This document shows, piece by piece, positions 30,261-39,736 of a stretch of DNA of 64,000 bases. The notes under the pieces were generated by a model. The model ran no database searches, was not told the origin of the DNA, and saw nothing but the letters and a program-made list of their open reading frames with translations. Both the position numbers and the translations under genes were made by a program. Source of the DNA: an uncultured Actinomycetes bacterium (GTDB taxonomy: Bacteria; Actinomycetota; Actinomycetes; Nanopelagicales; Nanopelagicaceae); NCBI GenBank assembly GCA_903836945.1, contig CAILSO010000055.1:1-64000 (forward strand), in the 5' to 3' direction. Within the stretch, counting starts at the first letter, position 1, and every line of letters starts with the position of its first letter.

Positions 30261-31217
30261 ATGAAAGATCTACTTCGCACTGAACATCTATCGCGTGCCG
30301 ATGTGGATCTACTCCTAGACACTGCCGCAAGTTTTGCCAGCAACCCACTTCGCGAAACGGATGCACTCGCTCATAAGAGCGTTGCTATCTACATGACCAA
30401 ATCTTCAACTCGTACCCGCTTGGCCTCTGAGACCGCAGTTGCACACTTAGGTGGTCATCCGATGTTTCTACGTGGTGATGATCTACAGATTGGTCGCGGT
30501 GAAACAATCGCAGATACCGCCCGAGTTATTAGTGGCTTTGCTAGCGCGCTAATTGTCCGCACCTTTGCACAAAGTGATGTTGACGAACTTGGAAAGTACG
30601 CCAGCATCCCAGTTATTAATGGCTTAACTGATACCGATCACCCAACTCAACTCTTAGCTGATTGGTTAACCATTCGGGAAGTTTTTGGTAAAGATATTGC
30701 CGGAAGAAAATTTACATATATCGGCGATGGCAACAACATGGCACATGCTTGGTTAACAATGGGCGCAATTCTTGGAGCGCATGTTGTGGTTGCTACTCCT
30801 CCTGGAAAATGGGCACCGGCGCACGATGCTGTGGCTGTAGCAAAGAAGATTGCTAAAAATAGTGGGGCAAAAATTGAAGTTCTCACCGATCCGGAGATCG
30901 CAGCAAAAGATGCTTCAGTTTTATATGCAGATGTATGGATGTCCATGGGCGATCCCGAACATCTTCGAGCCGAAAAGTTAGCTGCTCTTGCACCTTACGC
31001 AATTACCCAACAACTTATGGATCTGACCACAAAGGATTCAATTTTTATGCACTGCCTACCAGCGCATCGCGGTGAGGAAGTAAGTGCCGAAGTTATCGAT
31101 GGGCCAAAATCTGTTATTTGGCGGGAAGCCTTTCACCGTCGTAGCACGATTCAAGCAATTCTCTATCACCTTAACCGTAGCGAGCTCCAAGGTAACCCAG
31201 AATTTGGACAAAATTAA
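30261..31217 (+). CDS. argF: ornithine carbamoyltransferase
   Basis: 318 residues from the ATG at 30261 (MKDLLRTEHLS, where family members usually begin). The ORF track starts 30 nt upstream, but the -10 position argues for the shorter form. The enzyme makes citrulline from ornithine and carbamoyl phosphate. The carbamoyl-phosphate loop SSTRTR, the HPTQ motif in DHPTQLLAD and the ornithine-site MHCLPAHRGEE are present. No other arg gene is adjacent. Confidence 0.95.
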   Translation: MKDLLRTEHLSRADVDLLLDTAASFASNPLRETDALAHKSVAIYMTKSSTRTRLASETAVAHLGGHPMFLRGDDLQIGRGETIADTARVISGFASALIVRTFAQSDVDELGKYASIPVINGLTDTDHPTQLLADWLTIREVFGKDIAGRKFTYIGDGNNMAHAWLTMGAILGAHVVVATPPGKWAPAHDAVAVAKKIAKNSGAKIEVLTDPEIAAKDASVLYADVWMSMGDPEHLRAEKLAALAPYAITQQLMDLTTKDSIFMHCLPAHRGEEVSAEVIDGPKSVIWREAFHRRSTIQAILYHLNRSELQGNPEFGQN

Positions 31218-31261
31218 GAAAAATCTAAGCGGATTTTGTAGTTAAATTCCCTAACAAGGAC

Positions 31262-31267
31262 TAATCT
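31262..31267 (+). promoter_or_regulatory. -10 element, leaderless promoter of pntA
   Basis: TAATCT, 6 nt before the ATG at 31274. Confidence 0.5.
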
Positions 31268-31273
31268 TTTGAA

Positions 31274-32404
31274 ATGCGAATCGCTGTAGCCAAAGAGATC
31301 AGATCGGGCGAGGCTCGAGTAGCTCTTGTTCCAGATATTATTTCAAAATTAACTAAAGCTGGATTAGAAGTTGTAATTGAATCTGGTGCCGGCACCGCTT
31401 CAGGTTTTACCGACGAGCAATACACCAGCGCTGGCGCGATTGTTAAATCTGGAAATGTAATCTCCGATGCTGATGTTGTTGCATCCGTAACCGCGCTAAC
31501 CCCAGATCAGATAAAAACTTTGAAAAAGGGCGCCTTAACAATCTCCTTCCTTTCACCAACGACCCAAGTTGATTCAATAGAGGCCGCAGCAAATCACGGC
31601 GTCACCGCCCTCTCACTTGAATTAGTACCGCGCATCTCCAGAGCACAATCAATGGATGCCTTAACCTCACAGGCCCTTTGTGCTGGATATCGTGCATCAC
31701 TTGTTGCCGCAGAACTTTCACCCCGGTTCTTTCCATTATTAATGACAGCTGCCGGAACTGTTACGCCAGCTCAAGTAGTTGTCTTGGGCGCTGGAGTAGC
31801 TGGTCTTCAGGCAATCGCAACTGCTAAACGATTGGGTGCGGTTGTAAGTGCATATGACGTGCGCCCTTCATCAGCCGATGAAGTTAAGTCGATGGGCGCA
31901 AAGTTCATCACGCTAGAACTCGAGGCACTTGAAGGCAGCGGTGGTTATGCCCGCGAAATGACAGAAGAACGCGCCGCCAAACAACGAGAACTTCTTACTC
32001 CTTATTTAACTGCGGCAGATGTTGTAATCACTACCGCCGCAGTTCCAGGTCGTCCAGCTCCTAGATTGGTTACCGGCGAGATGCTCTCTGCAATGAGATC
32101 GGGTTCAGTGATCGTTGATTTAGCCGCTGAAACTGGTGGCAATGTCGAAGGCTCAAAGCCTGGCGAAACAATTACTACTGCAAATGGCGTAGTTCTTTGG
32201 GGCGGCAAGGATGTTCCATCCCAATTGCCATTTCACGCTTCGATGCTCTTCTCGCGTAACGTCGTAAATCTTTTATTACTAATGACCAAGAGCGTTGATG
32301 GGAAGCCAACTGGCGATGTAATTCCAGATTTCGCAGATGAAATTATCGATGCAGCAACACTTACATTTAATGGATCACGACGTACTCCGGAGGGTAAGAA
32401 ATGA
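31274..32404 (+). CDS. pntA: proton-translocating NAD(P) transhydrogenase, alpha-1 subunit
   Basis: 376 residues, the soluble NAD(H)-binding domain I. It has the alanine-dehydrogenase/PNT fold, with Rossmann loop VLGAGVAGLQAIATAKRLGAVVSAYDVR (about 175-200). With the two membrane-linked subunits it passes hydride between NADH and NADP+ using the proton gradient. Its stop overlaps the alpha-2 start by 4 nt (ATGA). The split alpha-1/alpha-2/beta layout is the Rhodospirillum type. Confidence 0.94.
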   Translation: MRIAVAKEIRSGEARVALVPDIISKLTKAGLEVVIESGAGTASGFTDEQYTSAGAIVKSGNVISDADVVASVTALTPDQIKTLKKGALTISFLSPTTQVDSIEAAANHGVTALSLELVPRISRAQSMDALTSQALCAGYRASLVAAELSPRFFPLLMTAAGTVTPAQVVVLGAGVAGLQAIATAKRLGAVVSAYDVRPSSADEVKSMGAKFITLELEALEGSGGYAREMTEERAAKQRELLTPYLTAADVVITTAAVPGRPAPRLVTGEMLSAMRSGSVIVDLAAETGGNVEGSKPGETITTANGVVLWGGKDVPSQLPFHASMLFSRNVVNLLLLMTKSVDGKPTGDVIPDFADEIIDAATLTFNGSRRTPEGKK

Positions 32405-32688
32405 CAACAATGGCTATCTTGACCATCTTTCTTCTCTCGATCTTCGTGGGATTTGAAGTTGTCGCAAAAGTTTCAACAACGCTGCACACTCCCCTGATGT
32501 CTGGTGCGAATGCCATTCACGGAATTATTTTGGTGGGTGCAATTCTCGTTGCCGATAAGGCCACTAGTACTTTAGAGACCACGCTATCGATCTTGGCCGT
32601 TGTACTTGCCACAATAAATATGGTTGGCGGCTTTGTCGTTACCGACCGCATGCTGGAGATGTTCAAAGGCAAAGGCGGTAAGAAATAA
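32401..32688 (+). CDS. pntAB: NAD(P) transhydrogenase, alpha-2 membrane subunit
   Basis: 95 residues with three predicted transmembrane helices (ILTIFLLSIFVGFEVVAKV; GIILVGAILVA; TLSILAVVLATINMVGGFVV). It supplies part of the proton channel of domain II. The family feature TLHTPLMSGANAIHGI is present. It overlaps the alpha-1 stop, and its stop shares a base with the beta start. Confidence 0.94.
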   Translation: MTTMAILTIFLLSIFVGFEVVAKVSTTLHTPLMSGANAIHGIILVGAILVADKATSTLETTLSILAVVLATINMVGGFVVTDRMLEMFKGKGGKK

Positions 32689-34076
32689 TGAATTCAAATC
32701 TCTATGCTTTGATTGGTCTTGGGGTTGCCGTCTCATTCATCATGGCCCTCAAAGGTTTATCAGCACCGAAATCTGCTAGGCGCGGAAATCTAATTGGCGC
32801 CACCGGAGCCACAATTGCAACTGTTGTAGTTTTCTTTGATCCAAGTAGCACTAAGCACCACAACACAGGACTGATCTTGGCAGCGATTGCCTTTGGAGTT
32901 TTGGTCGGAGTCCCTGCAGCACGCAAAATTCAGATGACACAAATGCCACAACTTGTCGCCTTATTTAATGGTGTCGGTGGTGGCGCAGCTGCCTTGGTTG
33001 CAACGGTTGAGTATTTAAATCTAAGTTCTGAAGGCAAACCATCTACTGCAAATATTGTTGCAACAGTCTTTACTGTAATTGTTGGTTGTACTTCATTTGC
33101 TGGTTCGGTAATTACCTTCTTAAAACTTCAAGAGTTGATGACAACTCGCCCCGTTATTTTCCCTGGTGGGCGCTTTGTAATCGCAGCAACCTTGGCTGGC
33201 GTGCTTGCTACCGGTGGTTGGACCATTGCTTCTGGTGGAAATACCCCATTGTTAGTAATGGGTGGGCTCTCCCTTCTATTTGGTGTTCTCTTCGTACTTC
33301 CAGTTGGCGGCGCAGATGTTCCGATTGTTATCTCACTTCTAAATGCATTCACCGGTTTAACTGTGGCGGCAAGTGGTTACGTTCTTCAGTCAACGCTGTT
33401 AATTGTTGCCGGAACTTTGGTCGGCGCATCAGGAACTATTCTCACCAGACTTATGGCGCAAGCAATGGGCCGTTCATTATTTGGAACCCTATTTGGAGCC
33501 TTCACCGCAAAGCCACAAGCAGCAGTCGGTGCCAGTGAAGTGCGACCAGTTAAATCTGGATCACCTGATGATGTTGCAATCTTGCTTAACTATGCCTCAC
33601 GAGTTGTGATCGTCCCGGGTTTTGGTTTAGCGGTTGCGCAAGCACAACACACGGTTCGGGAATTAGCTGATTTACTTTCAACTAAAGGCGTGGAGGTTGC
33701 TTATGGCATCCACCCAGTTGCTGGACGTATGCCGGGCCATATGAATGTTTTGCTTGCCGAAGCAAATGTTCCGTACGAACAATTAGTGGAAATGGAAGAG
33801 ATCAACCCAACTTTCCCACAAACCGATGTGGTTCTAGTAGTTGGTGCAAATGACGTGGTCAACCCGGCAGCTAAAACAACGCCAGGCTGTCCTATCTATG
33901 GAATGCCGATTCTTGATGTTGCCAGCGCAGGAAATGTAATTTTTCTAAAGCGTTCGATGCGCCCAGGTTTTGCGGGTATCGAAAATGATCTTCTTTACGA
34001 TGCAAAAACCACGCTTTTGTTTGGTGACGCGAAGGATTCACTTACAAAGGTTGTTAGCGCCCTTAAAAACCTTTGA
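32688..34076 (+). CDS. pntB: NAD(P) transhydrogenase, beta subunit
   Basis: 462 residues. The N-terminal part (1-275) has about nine membrane helices; the C-terminal domain III binds NADP(H) (VVIVPGFGLAVAQAQHTVRELADLL, about 305-330, and GYGIHPVAGRMPGHMNVLLAEA-type block). The start is coupled to the alpha-2 stop. Its stop lies 1 base from the stop of the convergent pirin gene, leaving no space for a conventional terminator. Confidence 0.95.
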   Translation: MNSNLYALIGLGVAVSFIMALKGLSAPKSARRGNLIGATGATIATVVVFFDPSSTKHHNTGLILAAIAFGVLVGVPAARKIQMTQMPQLVALFNGVGGGAAALVATVEYLNLSSEGKPSTANIVATVFTVIVGCTSFAGSVITFLKLQELMTTRPVIFPGGRFVIAATLAGVLATGGWTIASGGNTPLLVMGGLSLLFGVLFVLPVGGADVPIVISLLNAFTGLTVAASGYVLQSTLLIVAGTLVGASGTILTRLMAQAMGRSLFGTLFGAFTAKPQAAVGASEVRPVKSGSPDDVAILLNYASRVVIVPGFGLAVAQAQHTVRELADLLSTKGVEVAYGIHPVAGRMPGHMNVLLAEANVPYEQLVEMEEINPTFPQTDVVLVVGANDVVNPAAKTTPGCPIYGMPILDVASAGNVIFLKRSMRPGFAGIENDLLYDAKTTLLFGDAKDSLTKVVSALKNL

Positions 34077-34077
34077 G

Positions 34078-35130
34078 TTAATTTCCTTCAACAACATCGG
34101 TTGGGGCGCCATGAACATTTCGGACATCTCCGCCTAGCTTTGCACCGATGCCACCGCGTTGTAATGGTTTCTTGGCAACTTGATGTTCGGCTGGAACCGT
34201 GCCCAGCAATCCCTTTTGGAAATCATCGAATGCCTTCAAGACTTCTGCCTTGGTATTCATAACGAAGGGCCCCATCCAAGCGACGGTCTCGCGAATTGGT
34301 TCGCCACCTAAAATCAAAACATCCATTTGTGGTGAACGCGATTCTTGGCTTTGATCGGCGCGGATTAGCAAATTATCGCCATCGGTCAGAACAGCTAATT
34401 GTCCGAAGTGAATTGGTTGAGAATTATCACCAATTGTTCCGTGACCATTTAGTGTGTAAACCAGAGCGTTGTAATTTTTCTTCCACGGGATGCGAAGTTC
34501 GGCTCCGGGTGCGATTGTTGCGTGAACCATCGTCATCGGAGTTTGGGTTGAACCTGGTCCAACATGGCCAGCAACTTCACCGGCAATAACTCTAAGCAGC
34601 GCGCCACCATCGTGAGAGGCAAGTAGCGCAACTTCGGATGCTCTTAGATCCTGATAGCCAGGTGTTGCCCATTTCTTAGCTGCTGGCAGGTTTACCCACA
34701 ATTGGAAACCATGAAATAGACCACCACTCATAACCAAATGTTCTGGCGGAGTTTCAATATGCAAAATTCCAGCACCAGCAGTCATCCACTGCGTATCGCC
34801 ATTTGTAATTGTTCCGCCGCCGCCATGATTATCTTTGTGATCGAAGATGCCATCAATAATGTAAGTAACGGTTTCAAAACCTCGGTGTGGGTGCCATGGA
34901 GTTCCCTTTGGTTCACCTGGGGCATATTCAACTTCGCCCATTTGATCTAAGTGAATGAATGGATCGAGATCTGCTAAATCAACTCCGGCAAATGCCCGGC
35001 GAACTGGGAAACCTTCGCCCTCGAAACCTTGTGGCGCAGTAGTAACACTTTTGACGCGGCGAGTCTTGGCCGATGGGTCAGCAACAACCCGAGGAAGGAC
35101 GGTGATATCTGCAACTGTTACTGCTGGCAC
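34078..35130 (-). CDS. pirin-family bicupin protein
   Basis: 350 residues with two cupin domains. The iron-binding histidines are in PWHPHRGFETVTYII (about 80-90) and the DTQWMTAGAGILHIE block. Some bacterial pirins have quercetinase activity or bind metabolic enzymes; the role here is not known. GTG start with a good GGAGG site 6 nt upstream. An Ala/Pro-rich C terminus follows the second cupin. Confidence 0.88.
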   Translation of the reverse strand: MPAVTVADITVLPRVVADPSAKTRRVKSVTTAPQGFEGEGFPVRRAFAGVDLADLDPFIHLDQMGEVEYAPGEPKGTPWHPHRGFETVTYIIDGIFDHKDNHGGGGTITNGDTQWMTAGAGILHIETPPEHLVMSGGLFHGFQLWVNLPAAKKWATPGYQDLRASEVALLASHDGGALLRVIAGEVAGHVGPGSTQTPMTMVHATIAPGAELRIPWKKNYNALVYTLNGHGTIGDNSQPIHFGQLAVLTDGDNLLIRADQSQESRSPQMDVLILGGEPIRETVAWMGPFVMNTKAEVLKAFDDFQKGLLGTVPAEHQVAKKPLQRGGIGAKLGGDVRNVHGAPTDVVEGN

Positions 35131-35282
35131 TTTTGGCCTCCGGCTCGATCGTGTTAACGGCTAATTCACAGGTCTTCTTGAAGCTAGGTATCAAACAGTA
35201 ATTGACGGTTCAACGACTGTAATCCTAGAACCAAAATATAAGGAAATCTATTCCGCCCCCTAGTTCGCCCCACTTTTCGCAA

Positions 35283-35288
35283 TAGACT
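35283..35288 (+). promoter_or_regulatory. -10 element, leaderless promoter of the alpha/beta hydrolase
   Basis: TAGACT, 6 nt before the ATG at 35295. Confidence 0.55.
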
Positions 35289-35294
35289 TGCAAG

Positions 35295-36158
35295 ATGAAG
35301 ATGGAAGATCTAATCCTTAGCGACGGGCGAAAACTCAACCTACTCGTTGGAAGTGGCACAAGCGATCACGCGGTCATCTTCCATCACGGAACTCCCTCTT
35401 GCGCTGTAGCTTGGATCGAAGAGATTGAGTACTTGGATTCAATCAACGTAAAAGCGATTGCATATTCCAGAGCCGGCTATCACACCAGTGATCGCAAATT
35501 AGGGCGCGGCGTTGTCGATGTAAATCCTGATATCGAGGAAATCCTCAAGAAATTTGCGATCAAAAGTTTTACCGCAATTGGCTGGTCTGGTGGCGGACCT
35601 CACGCACTTGCAAATGGTCTTATGCCTGAGTGTAAAAGCGTAATCGTCTTGGCTGGAGTGGGACCTTACGGAAAATCAGATTTAGATTTCTTAGCAGGTA
35701 TGGGTCAAGATAATCACGAAGAATTTGGTGCCGCTCTTGCCGGATTAGATACATTGGAAAAGTGGATGGATGTTAACGCCGCTGCCCTCAAAACAATCAC
35801 CGGTGAAGATTTGCGAAATACCGATGGCAACCTCTTCTCAACAAATGATCGCAAGCTAATGAAAGATCTGACTTATTCGGAAAATGTGGCAAAAAATTTC
35901 CGTGATTCATTATCGGTCTCATATGATGGCTGGATCGATGATGATCTAGTTTTCATCAAGGATTGGGGCTTTGAGCTAAGTTCGATTAAGAAGCCGGTAA
36001 CAATTTTTCAAGGCGACGAGGACTTGATGGTTCCGGTAGCTCATGGTCAGTGGTTACTTAAGAATTTACCAAGTGCAAAAATCGTACTTCTTCCCGGCTT
36101 TGGCCATATGGGGCTCTTTGGCAGCAACCGCGATGAAATTATGGCCGAGGTTAAATAG
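35295..36158 (+). CDS. alpha/beta hydrolase
   Basis: 287 residues, cytoplasmic. The oxyanion strand is IFHHGTPSCAVAW, the nucleophile elbow GWSGGGPHALA (Ser near 102), the acid in GDEDLMVPVAHG and the catalytic His in LPGFGHMGLF. It resembles the haloalkane dehalogenase/epoxide hydrolase/esterase group; the substrate is unknown. It is followed 14 nt later by a lipoprotein gene on the same strand. Confidence 0.85.
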   Translation: MKMEDLILSDGRKLNLLVGSGTSDHAVIFHHGTPSCAVAWIEEIEYLDSINVKAIAYSRAGYHTSDRKLGRGVVDVNPDIEEILKKFAIKSFTAIGWSGGGPHALANGLMPECKSVIVLAGVGPYGKSDLDFLAGMGQDNHEEFGAALAGLDTLEKWMDVNAAALKTITGEDLRNTDGNLFSTNDRKLMKDLTYSENVAKNFRDSLSVSYDGWIDDDLVFIKDWGFELSSIKKPVTIFQGDEDLMVPVAHGQWLLKNLPSAKIVLLPGFGHMGLFGSNRDEIMAEVK

Positions 36159-36175
36159 TTGGGGCTAAATAGTTG
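36152..36175 (+). repeat. tandem duplication spanning the hydrolase stop and lipoprotein start
   Basis: TAAATAGTTG occurs twice with a 14-bp period. The first copy contains the hydrolase TAG stop, and the second contains the TTG start of the lipoprotein gene. Confidence 0.7.
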
Positions 36176-36841
36176 AAATTAAATGGCCAGCATAAGTTTA
36201 AGAAGTTAACAGGTGCGCTGACTCTTCTAGCTCTTCTAACACTTCTTACAAGTTGTGGCCTGCCATCTGGCAATCAAAAACCTGATGATTCAAAGGTTCG
36301 TGATGGCATAAAACTTCTAGTAACGTCATTCGAACGTGGACACACCAAGCTCATAAATTGGAACGATGCGAAAGTAAAAGCCCAAATTAATCGGCCGATT
36401 CCATCTGGTTTTGCAACAGAGGCGGGTTGGAATATTAAGTGGCCCAACTATTCACAAGGTGAATTGCCATATGTGGTTATTCCATGGGCGGTTATAGGTC
36501 AATATCCGACTAAGTACGCATTAGATGGCAGTTTTTATGATGGTGGCAAAATAGTTCCAGCTGCAGTTGGACTACAGATTGCCAAAATCCAACAGGCTAA
36601 CTTCCAAAACGGTGATGAGTTTTTCGCAGCAACTGTCAGGCAACGCTTTTCAAGTAAAGATCCAACCTGGCTGATCTATACATCTGTCCCGTACCTACCT
36701 GTCACCGACAATGCTTATGGCTTTGCTCATATAACAAATGGGGTTTGGAAGATAATGGATTTTGGTACTGCGACTGTTGGATGTGGCCTAGTGCCACAAG
36801 CTGTACAAAGCGAATTTGGATTTACTTGCCCAAGTAACTAA
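36173..36841 (+). CDS. putative lipoprotein of unknown function
   Basis: 222 residues. A signal peptide with lipobox LLTSC (lipid-modified Cys near 28) is clear. The mature part has no recognised motif; it contains PTWLIYTSVPYLPVTDNAYGFAHITNGVWKIMDFGTATVGCG near the end with two Cys that might pair. TTG start, no in-frame ATG nearby; GGGG lies about 8 nt upstream. Its last 20 nt overlap the convergent permease gene. Confidence 0.7.
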   Translation: MKLNGQHKFKKLTGALTLLALLTLLTSCGLPSGNQKPDDSKVRDGIKLLVTSFERGHTKLINWNDAKVKAQINRPIPSGFATEAGWNIKWPNYSQGELPYVVIPWAVIGQYPTKYALDGSFYDGGKIVPAAVGLQIAKIQQANFQNGDEFFAATVRQRFSSKDPTWLIYTSVPYLPVTDNAYGFAHITNGVWKIMDFGTATVGCGLVPQAVQSEFGFTCPSN

Positions 36842-38030
36842 TTGGATCCTTGGCAAAACTATCGCGGCAGCCATCCATACAGAAGTAATACTTTTTTCCT
36901 TCGTATTCATACATAGCAGCGGCGTCAACTTTGCGCACCTGCATACCGCAGACCAAATCCTTGGCAAATTCCGAATCATCTCCACTAATAGAATTCTTTT
37001 TAGAAGTGCGCACTAAGTAGAAAACCACTGCCAGAATAAGCAGCGCCGCTAGATTTAAGATGGTGGTCGCATTTAATCCAATATGACTTGTGACTACCGA
37101 AAGTTTTCCTCGTGCTGGAGACAACTTAAAAAGATTAAAGATAAATTGGGTCACTAGCCCGCTTAGACTCATCACAAACCAAAAAGTTAAAGTCAGGCGA
37201 AGGGCGACCAGGTTTCCATAATATTTACGATAGATAAGTACAAGTGGGAGCGCCACTAAATCTGCAAATATGAAACTCACCGTGCCGCCAAAGCTAATCC
37301 CGTTATGCCAAAGCGCGGCGGCCATAGGGACGTTACCTACCGAGCAGACAAAACTTATGAAGGCTATAAGTGGTGCAATAACCACATTCTCAATTGAAGA
37401 AAATATGCCATGCCCAGTTAGAAAGAGACGTTGCCAAATTGATACGGGTACTAAGGCAGTAGCAAGGCCGGCAATTAAAAATCCAACGATGAGCTCGGTT
37501 CTCATCATCGTGAAATCACCGATTGTGTAACCAGCGGCATCGGCTAGCGATGCTCGGCCCACTTGGCTTTCACTTGAACTTTGAGACTCTTCAACCCTTA
37601 TTGAATTTAGTAATTTCTTTGAGACTAAACGAGGAAGCAAGAACCACAGCAGCAAGATCATAAAGGCGCCACCAATAAATTCTGCCGCTGCAAATTGCCA
37701 CCCAATTAAGATCCAGAGGACTAGACCAAGTTCGATAACCAAATTGGTACTTGCGAATGCGAAAATCATTGAGGTGGTGAAGTCGGCTCCCCTAAAAAAT
37801 AGCGTTTTACCAAGCGCCGTTGCAGCATATGAACAAGATGAGCTGACCATGCCAAAGAATGATGCTTTTGCAACTGACTTAGCAGAATGGTCGCCAAGAG
37901 CATTGCGCATCTGATTTTTTGAAACAAATGCCTGAATTAAGCCAGAAAGAACAAAGCCAAAGACTAGCGCCCAAAAAGTGTCAAAGAACATCCACCAACT
38001 CATCTGCAAACCTGAGAGAAAATTATGCAT
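36822..38030 (-). CDS. UPF0718/DUF318-type permease fused to a YHS metal-binding domain
   Basis: 402 residues. About eight membrane helices form a DUF318-type permease, with the repeat signature SSCSYAATALGKTLFFRGADFTTSMIFAFASTNLVIE and its second copy CSVGNVPMAAALWHNGISFGGTVSFIFADL. A C-terminal YHS domain (DLVCGMQVRKVDAA...YFCMDGCRDSFAKDP, about 355-402) has three Cys suited to heavy-metal binding. DUF318 permeases include arsenite or metalloid exporters, and YHS domains occur in metal-transport ATPases, so a metal efflux or trafficking role is likely. It begins inside the end of the GT4-like gene (8-nt overlap). Confidence 0.85.
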   Translation of the reverse strand: MHNFLSGLQMSWWMFFDTFWALVFGFVLSGLIQAFVSKNQMRNALGDHSAKSVAKASFFGMVSSSCSYAATALGKTLFFRGADFTTSMIFAFASTNLVIELGLVLWILIGWQFAAAEFIGGAFMILLLWFLLPRLVSKKLLNSIRVEESQSSSESQVGRASLADAAGYTIGDFTMMRTELIVGFLIAGLATALVPVSIWQRLFLTGHGIFSSIENVVIAPLIAFISFVCSVGNVPMAAALWHNGISFGGTVSFIFADLVALPLVLIYRKYYGNLVALRLTLTFWFVMSLSGLVTQFIFNLFKLSPARGKLSVVTSHIGLNATTILNLAALLILAVVFYLVRTSKKNSISGDDSEFAKDLVCGMQVRKVDAAAMYEYEGKKYYFCMDGCRDSFAKDPISYLGK

Positions 38031-39159
38031 TTGCTAATACCTCTGCACTTACTCGACCATCATGCCACTTCGAAACAAAAGCTATTCCTGCTTGGATCTG
38101 ATTGGGATCTATTTCAAGGGTGCGAAGTATTTGCTCCAAATTTTCAGGATTTACCTCTGTTACTGGCGGGAGTGGTTGGTCCTTATAAAAAACTTCCTCG
38201 ATATGAGTTAAAACCATTCGACCTGCTGCCATAGCTTCTAGGGCGAGTACTCCGGCAACACCTACAAATTGATCGATCACGACATCAGCTTTTGCAATGA
38301 GAGCTGGTACCTCATTATTAGAAACCGACTCGGTATATATTCTTTCGATTGTGCCCTCTTTATGTAATTTATCCAAGATCGGTTCAATAATGTTTGCTGA
38401 TTTAATCCAAGAACTGCTTGGTAGATAAAGGATTCTTAATTTGCTGTTCGAAGTAGTTACTGGATGAGTGGCTGCGATTGAATTAAATTTTGCAAAATCT
38501 ATTACTACAGGTAGCCACTTAGCGCCTGGGGCATCATGAAGTAGATCTGGCGTCGTAACAAAATATGGGATTCCAGCTTCTTTCAGGGCTGGAATGGCGG
38601 CTCGGTTTTGAGCCGACCGAGTGCGTAATTTTTCTAAATCAGCCCCACCATCTTTAAAAGGAGAATACTTATTGGTGGCGATATGAAAATCGACATCACG
38701 GATATCGCTGCCATGAAAAATGGCTCCCACTTTTTTCCCGTATTTCTTAAATTTAGCTAAGTCGGCGACGCCATCAAATGAGGTAAATCCATTATGAGAT
38801 TTAAGTCCGACGATTGGATTTAAAGATTCAAGAAAGATGTCAGAGTACTTTGCGACTACTTCTACGCCGCGAGCCTCTCGTGCCTTATAACCAATCCAAT
38901 TCTTGCGATCCAATTTAATGTCGGCATCAAATAGTTCTGGTCCGCCACTTAAAATTCGCATCGAATCACCAGGGATACCTAAGGACCTGGCTAGCGCTGC
39001 GATCCACCCGGTTGCCTGGCCAGCAGAATTTGTTGGACCAATCAAGAAGTTACGAGGAATGGATTTGGATTTTCTTGCAGAATTCCAAACTTTAAGCGTT
39101 GCTACTTTCTCATCGCGCCAATCCAGGAACTGCTTCTTTTTTTCATACTTCCATCCCAT
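38023..39159 (-). CDS. GT4-like glycosyltransferase
   Basis: About 378 residues from the ATG at 39159. The ORF track extends to 39195, but CATACT lies exactly 6 nt before 39159, which fits the leaderless pattern of this genome. The C-terminal half looks like a GT-B fold: LRILYLPSSSWIKSANIIEPIL as start of the nucleotide-binding half and VDVVIDQFVGVAGVLALEAMAAGRMVLTHIE as donor-sugar site. Acceptor and donor are unknown. It is away from the main polysaccharide locus and coupled to the permease-YHS gene. Confidence 0.72.
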   Translation of the reverse strand: MGWKYEKKKQFLDWRDEKVATLKVWNSARKSKSIPRNFLIGPTNSAGQATGWIAALARSLGIPGDSMRILSGGPELFDADIKLDRKNWIGYKAREARGVEVVAKYSDIFLESLNPIVGLKSHNGFTSFDGVADLAKFKKYGKKVGAIFHGSDIRDVDFHIATNKYSPFKDGGADLEKLRTRSAQNRAAIPALKEAGIPYFVTTPDLLHDAPGAKWLPVVIDFAKFNSIAATHPVTTSNSKLRILYLPSSSWIKSANIIEPILDKLHKEGTIERIYTESVSNNEVPALIAKADVVIDQFVGVAGVLALEAMAAGRMVLTHIEEVFYKDQPLPPVTEVNPENLEQILRTLEIDPNQIQAGIAFVSKWHDGRVSAEVLANA

Positions 39160-39165
39160 ATCCAA

Positions 39166-39171
39166 AGTATG
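39166..39171 (-). promoter_or_regulatory. -10 element, leaderless promoter of the GT4-like gene
   Basis: CATACT, 6 nt before the ATG at 39159. Confidence 0.4.
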
Positions 39172-39231
39172 GCACCGTTGAACTATTACTCTCATCCCGA
39201 AGTGGGGGAAAAGAGCTAAATAATTTAGCGA

Positions 39232-39561
39232 TTAAGGCTTGCGCAAGCTCTCATGGTCAACATCTTTAGTGCGTTCGTGAATTTTCCTAATTTGAAGTTC
39301 TAGGCTCTTCACTGCAATATCAAATGCGGCAAGGTCATTAAAGGCTGCACCTTCGGATCGCAAAAAAGGGCCGGCGCCGTGGGAGGTAAGAATCACTTCG
39401 TGTGAGCTCTTGCCATGATGTGGATTTTGTTCGTGGAGAACTTCAACTTTAATGCTCTCCAACTTAACGTTAAATCTAGATAGCGCCTTTAATTTCTCTT
39501 CTGTGATTCCACGAAAATCTTCGGCTAAGGTGACATTTCTGGCGTGAATCACAATCTCCAT
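39232..39561 (-). CDS. hpf: ribosome hibernation promoting factor, short form
   Basis: 109 residues, HPF/RaiA (sigma-54 modulation) fold: MEIVIHARNVTLAEDFRGITEEKLKALSRF at the N terminus and SEGAAFNDLAAFDIAVKSLELQIRKIHERT before the end. It lacks the C-terminal dimerisation domain of long HPF, so it would stabilise or inactivate 70S ribosomes without the long-form tail for 100S pairing. ATG with AAAGGAAAG upstream. Confidence 0.9.
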   Translation of the reverse strand: MEIVIHARNVTLAEDFRGITEEKLKALSRFNVKLESIKVEVLHEQNPHHGKSSHEVILTSHGAGPFLRSEGAAFNDLAAFDIAVKSLELQIRKIHERTKDVDHESLRKP

Positions 39562-39694
39562 GGCTTTCCTTTCACAGGCTGCCGACTGCAGTTACTTGAT
39601 CTTAATGTTTGGACTGATTAACTTTCAATAGATGGGTTAACCAGCCCAAATCTCATCTTTAGCTAGCTGCTTGCTGGTCTTACTTTCTTAGGTG

Positions 39695-39734
39695 CTTGAT
39701 TGATTTCTTGATTGATTTCTTGATTGATTGATTG
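39695..39734. repeat. 12-bp tandem repeat just after the Lys-rich gene stop
   Basis: CTTGATTGATTT occurs three times in a row (the last copy imperfect), ending a few bases from the stop codon at 39737. Confidence 0.8.
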
Positions 39735-39736
39735 CT

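Noticed and set aside
38023-39195. ORF-track start at 39195 for the GT4-like gene
   Set aside because: No ribosome site precedes it, while the ATG at 39159 has a -10 element at the genome's usual distance.
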